From Bacillota bacterium (GTDB lineage: Bacteria > Bacillota_A > Clostridia > Peptostreptococcales > Anaerovoracaceae), in assembly GCA_017547345.1 (NCBI GenBank), contig JAFYPY010000089.1, forward strand, positions 1 through 5,527: a stretch of 5,527 nucleotides of DNA. The letters are read 5' to 3'. Both the position numbers and the translations under genes were made by a program. Positions 4,399-5,527 of this stretch are shown here, piece by piece. The notes under the pieces were generated by a model that saw only the letters and a list, made by a program, of their open reading frames with translations, had not been told where the DNA came from and made no database searches. Numbering within the stretch: the stretch's first letter is position 1; each line of letters opens with the position of its first letter.

Positions 4399-5527
4399 CT
4401 ATCTAAAGCTTCCTAATTTTCTAAATTTAGTAACAGCAAATTTAACTCTATCAGCCACATAATCCATTTCTTCTTCAGTATTGAATTCACTGAAGCTGAA
4501 ACGAATTGCACCTTCGATTTCTTTATGTTTAAGCCCCATCGCACCAAGAACATGGCTCTGTCCTTTTTTATTCGATGAGCAGGCAGATCCAGTTGAAACA
4601 AAGATTCCGTCCTGCTCTAAAGTATGAAGTAAAACTTCACCTCTAGTTCCAAGGAAAGAAATATTTAATACTGAAGCCGCACTGTCTTCTGGGCTGTTAA
4701 CAACAATATCCTTTATATCAGAAGTGATTGCTTCGTACAATCTATTTTTCACTTTTGACATAGCGACAATTCTGCCATCAAAATCATCAAATGCCATATC
4801 TATAGCCTTGCCAAAGCCTGCGATTCCGGCAGTATTTTCTGTGCCTGAACGCATATGACCTTCCTGGCCTCCACCTACGATGAATGCCGGAAGTGCAAGA
4901 CCCTTTTTAACATAGATACCACCTATACCTTTAGGACCATGAATCTTATGTCCGCTGACAGAAATCATGTCTACACCTTTAAGGTCTCCCTTAACATTAA
5001 CAGGAACTTTTCCGAAAGCCTGAACCGCATCCGTATGCATCAAGATTCCAGTTCCATGAGCTTTATTAAACTGGTCTTTTAACTCTATGATTTCTTTTAG
5101 TGGCATAATTGTACCAGTTTCGTTATTTACTCCCATGATTGAGATTAAAATAGTGTCTTCATCGATGGCAGCCTTAAGCTGGTCCATATTTAATCTACAC
5201 TTGTTATCTACGCCGATATATTCCACCTTGTAGCCCATCTGCTCAAGTTTCTTGCATGGTTCTAAGATGGCCGGATGTTCAACAGCTGTAGTTATAATCT
5301 TTTTTCCCTGATGCTTTCTAGCACTTGCCGCTCCCATGATTGCCATGTTGTCAGCCTCTGTCCCACATGAAGTGAAGAAAACCTCATCTTCAGATGCTCC
5401 CAGGCTAGTGGCAAGTGATTTTCTAGCATTTTTAATGTATTTTTCTGCTGCAATTCCAAGCGTATGAAGTGAAGACGGATTACCGAAGTCTTCTCTTAAA
5501 ACAGTTGTCATTACATCCACTGCCTCA
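4399..5527 (-). CDS. iscS: PLP-dependent cysteine desulfurase, NifZ/IscS type (N-terminus outside the window)
   Basis: This class V aminotransferase-fold enzyme converts L-cysteine to alanine and leaves a persulfide on its active-site cysteine. Counting from the GTG at 5520-5518 as residue 1: EHP with H82 (stacks on PLP), D164 and Q167 in HTDAVQAFG, PLP lysine K192 in SGHKIHGPKG, RSGTENT at 224-230, and active cysteine C314 in STGSACSSNKKGQSHVLG. That GTG is not the true start: it has no ribosome site, the frame stays open to the window edge (residues E-A just before it), and the family normally begins about 20 residues earlier with a YLDNAATT motif, which is missing here. The gene is 11 bp upstream of thiI, so it probably serves as the dedicated sulfur donor for tRNA thiolation (the NifZ role in B. 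subtilis); a general Fe-S cluster role cannot be excluded because no iscU is visible. The promoter is out of view. Confidence 0.95.
   Translation of the reverse strand, partial: EAVDVMTTVLREDFGNPSSLHTLGIAAEKYIKNARKSLATSLGASEDEVFFTSCGTEADNMAIMGAASARKHQGKKIITTAVEHPAILEPCKKLEQMGYKVEYIGVDNKCRLNMDQLKAAIDEDTILISIMGVNNETGTIMPLKEIIELKDQFNKAHGTGILMHTDAVQAFGKVPVNVKGDLKGVDMISVSGHKIHGPKGIGGIYVKKGLALPAFIVGGGQEGHMRSGTENTAGIAGFGKAIDMAFDDFDGRIVAMSKVKNRLYEAITSDIKDIVVNSPEDSAASVLNISFLGTRGEVLLHTLEQDGIFVSTGSACSSNKKGQSHVLGAMGLKHKEIEGAIRFSFSEFNTEEEMDYVADRVKFAVTKFRKLGSFR

Noticed and set aside
4413..4601. Second minus-strand frame of 62 codons inside the desulfurase gene
   Set aside because: It is a +1 shadow of the desulfurase C-terminus; the main frame continues intact through the active cysteine, so there is no frameshift.
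5518..5520. GTG as the true start of the cysteine desulfurase
   Set aside because: The frame stays open to the window edge, there is no ribosome site, and the family N-terminus with the AATT motif would be missing.

Overview
This window is ordinary chromosome from an AT-rich (roughly 40% G+C by eye), endospore-forming-type Firmicute, most likely a member of the Clostridia. The main evidence is a spoIIAA-spoIIAB-sigF cluster, strong AGGAGG-type ribosome binding sites, a TTG start, and a cysteine desulfurase next to a rhodanese-less ThiI. The species cannot be named from the sequence. I see no mobile element, CRISPR array, tRNA or rRNA, and no convincing undescribed multi-gene system.

Layout from left to right. 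Positions 1-900 (minus strand) hold the sporulation sigma-F module: spoIIAA (900-547), spoIIAB (547-113) and the first 41 codons of sigF (123 to the window edge). The genes overlap by 1 and 11 bases, so they are probably translationally coupled. The 187-bp leader (901-1087) carries a TATAAT-containing promoter, an exact Spo0A box about 50 bp upstream of the predicted start, and the terminator of the next operon. Positions 1088-2387 (minus) hold walJ (yycJ) and rlmH, 10 bp apart. A 111-bp intergenic region (2388-2498) has two back-to-back promoters, one for walJ-rlmH and one for the only plus-strand gene, an RNase HI (2499-3062). Positions 3063-3202 separate the convergent rnhA and thiI genes; they contain a long hairpin, probably a bidirectional terminator, with a GC-rich apex, preceded by a degenerate 36-bp tandem duplication. 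Positions 3203-5527 (minus) hold thiI and an IscS/NifZ-type cysteine desulfurase whose N-terminus lies outside the window.

How the genes work together. SpoIIAB is an anti-sigma factor and kinase that holds sigma-F inactive; unphosphorylated SpoIIAA releases it, and SpoIIAB inactivates SpoIIAA by phosphorylation. The desulfurase supplies persulfide sulfur to ThiI, which makes 4-thiouridine at tRNA position 8. RlmH methylates a pseudouridine in 23S rRNA helix 69, and WalJ is a metallo-beta-lactamase-fold hydrolase commonly found beside rlmH in Firmicutes. The features most worth checking are the 38-residue insertion in the RNase H active-site region, the GC-rich hairpin/repeat at 3075-3198, the Spo0A site, the short sigma-F N-terminus, and an SCC-like attachment sequence at the end of rlmH.
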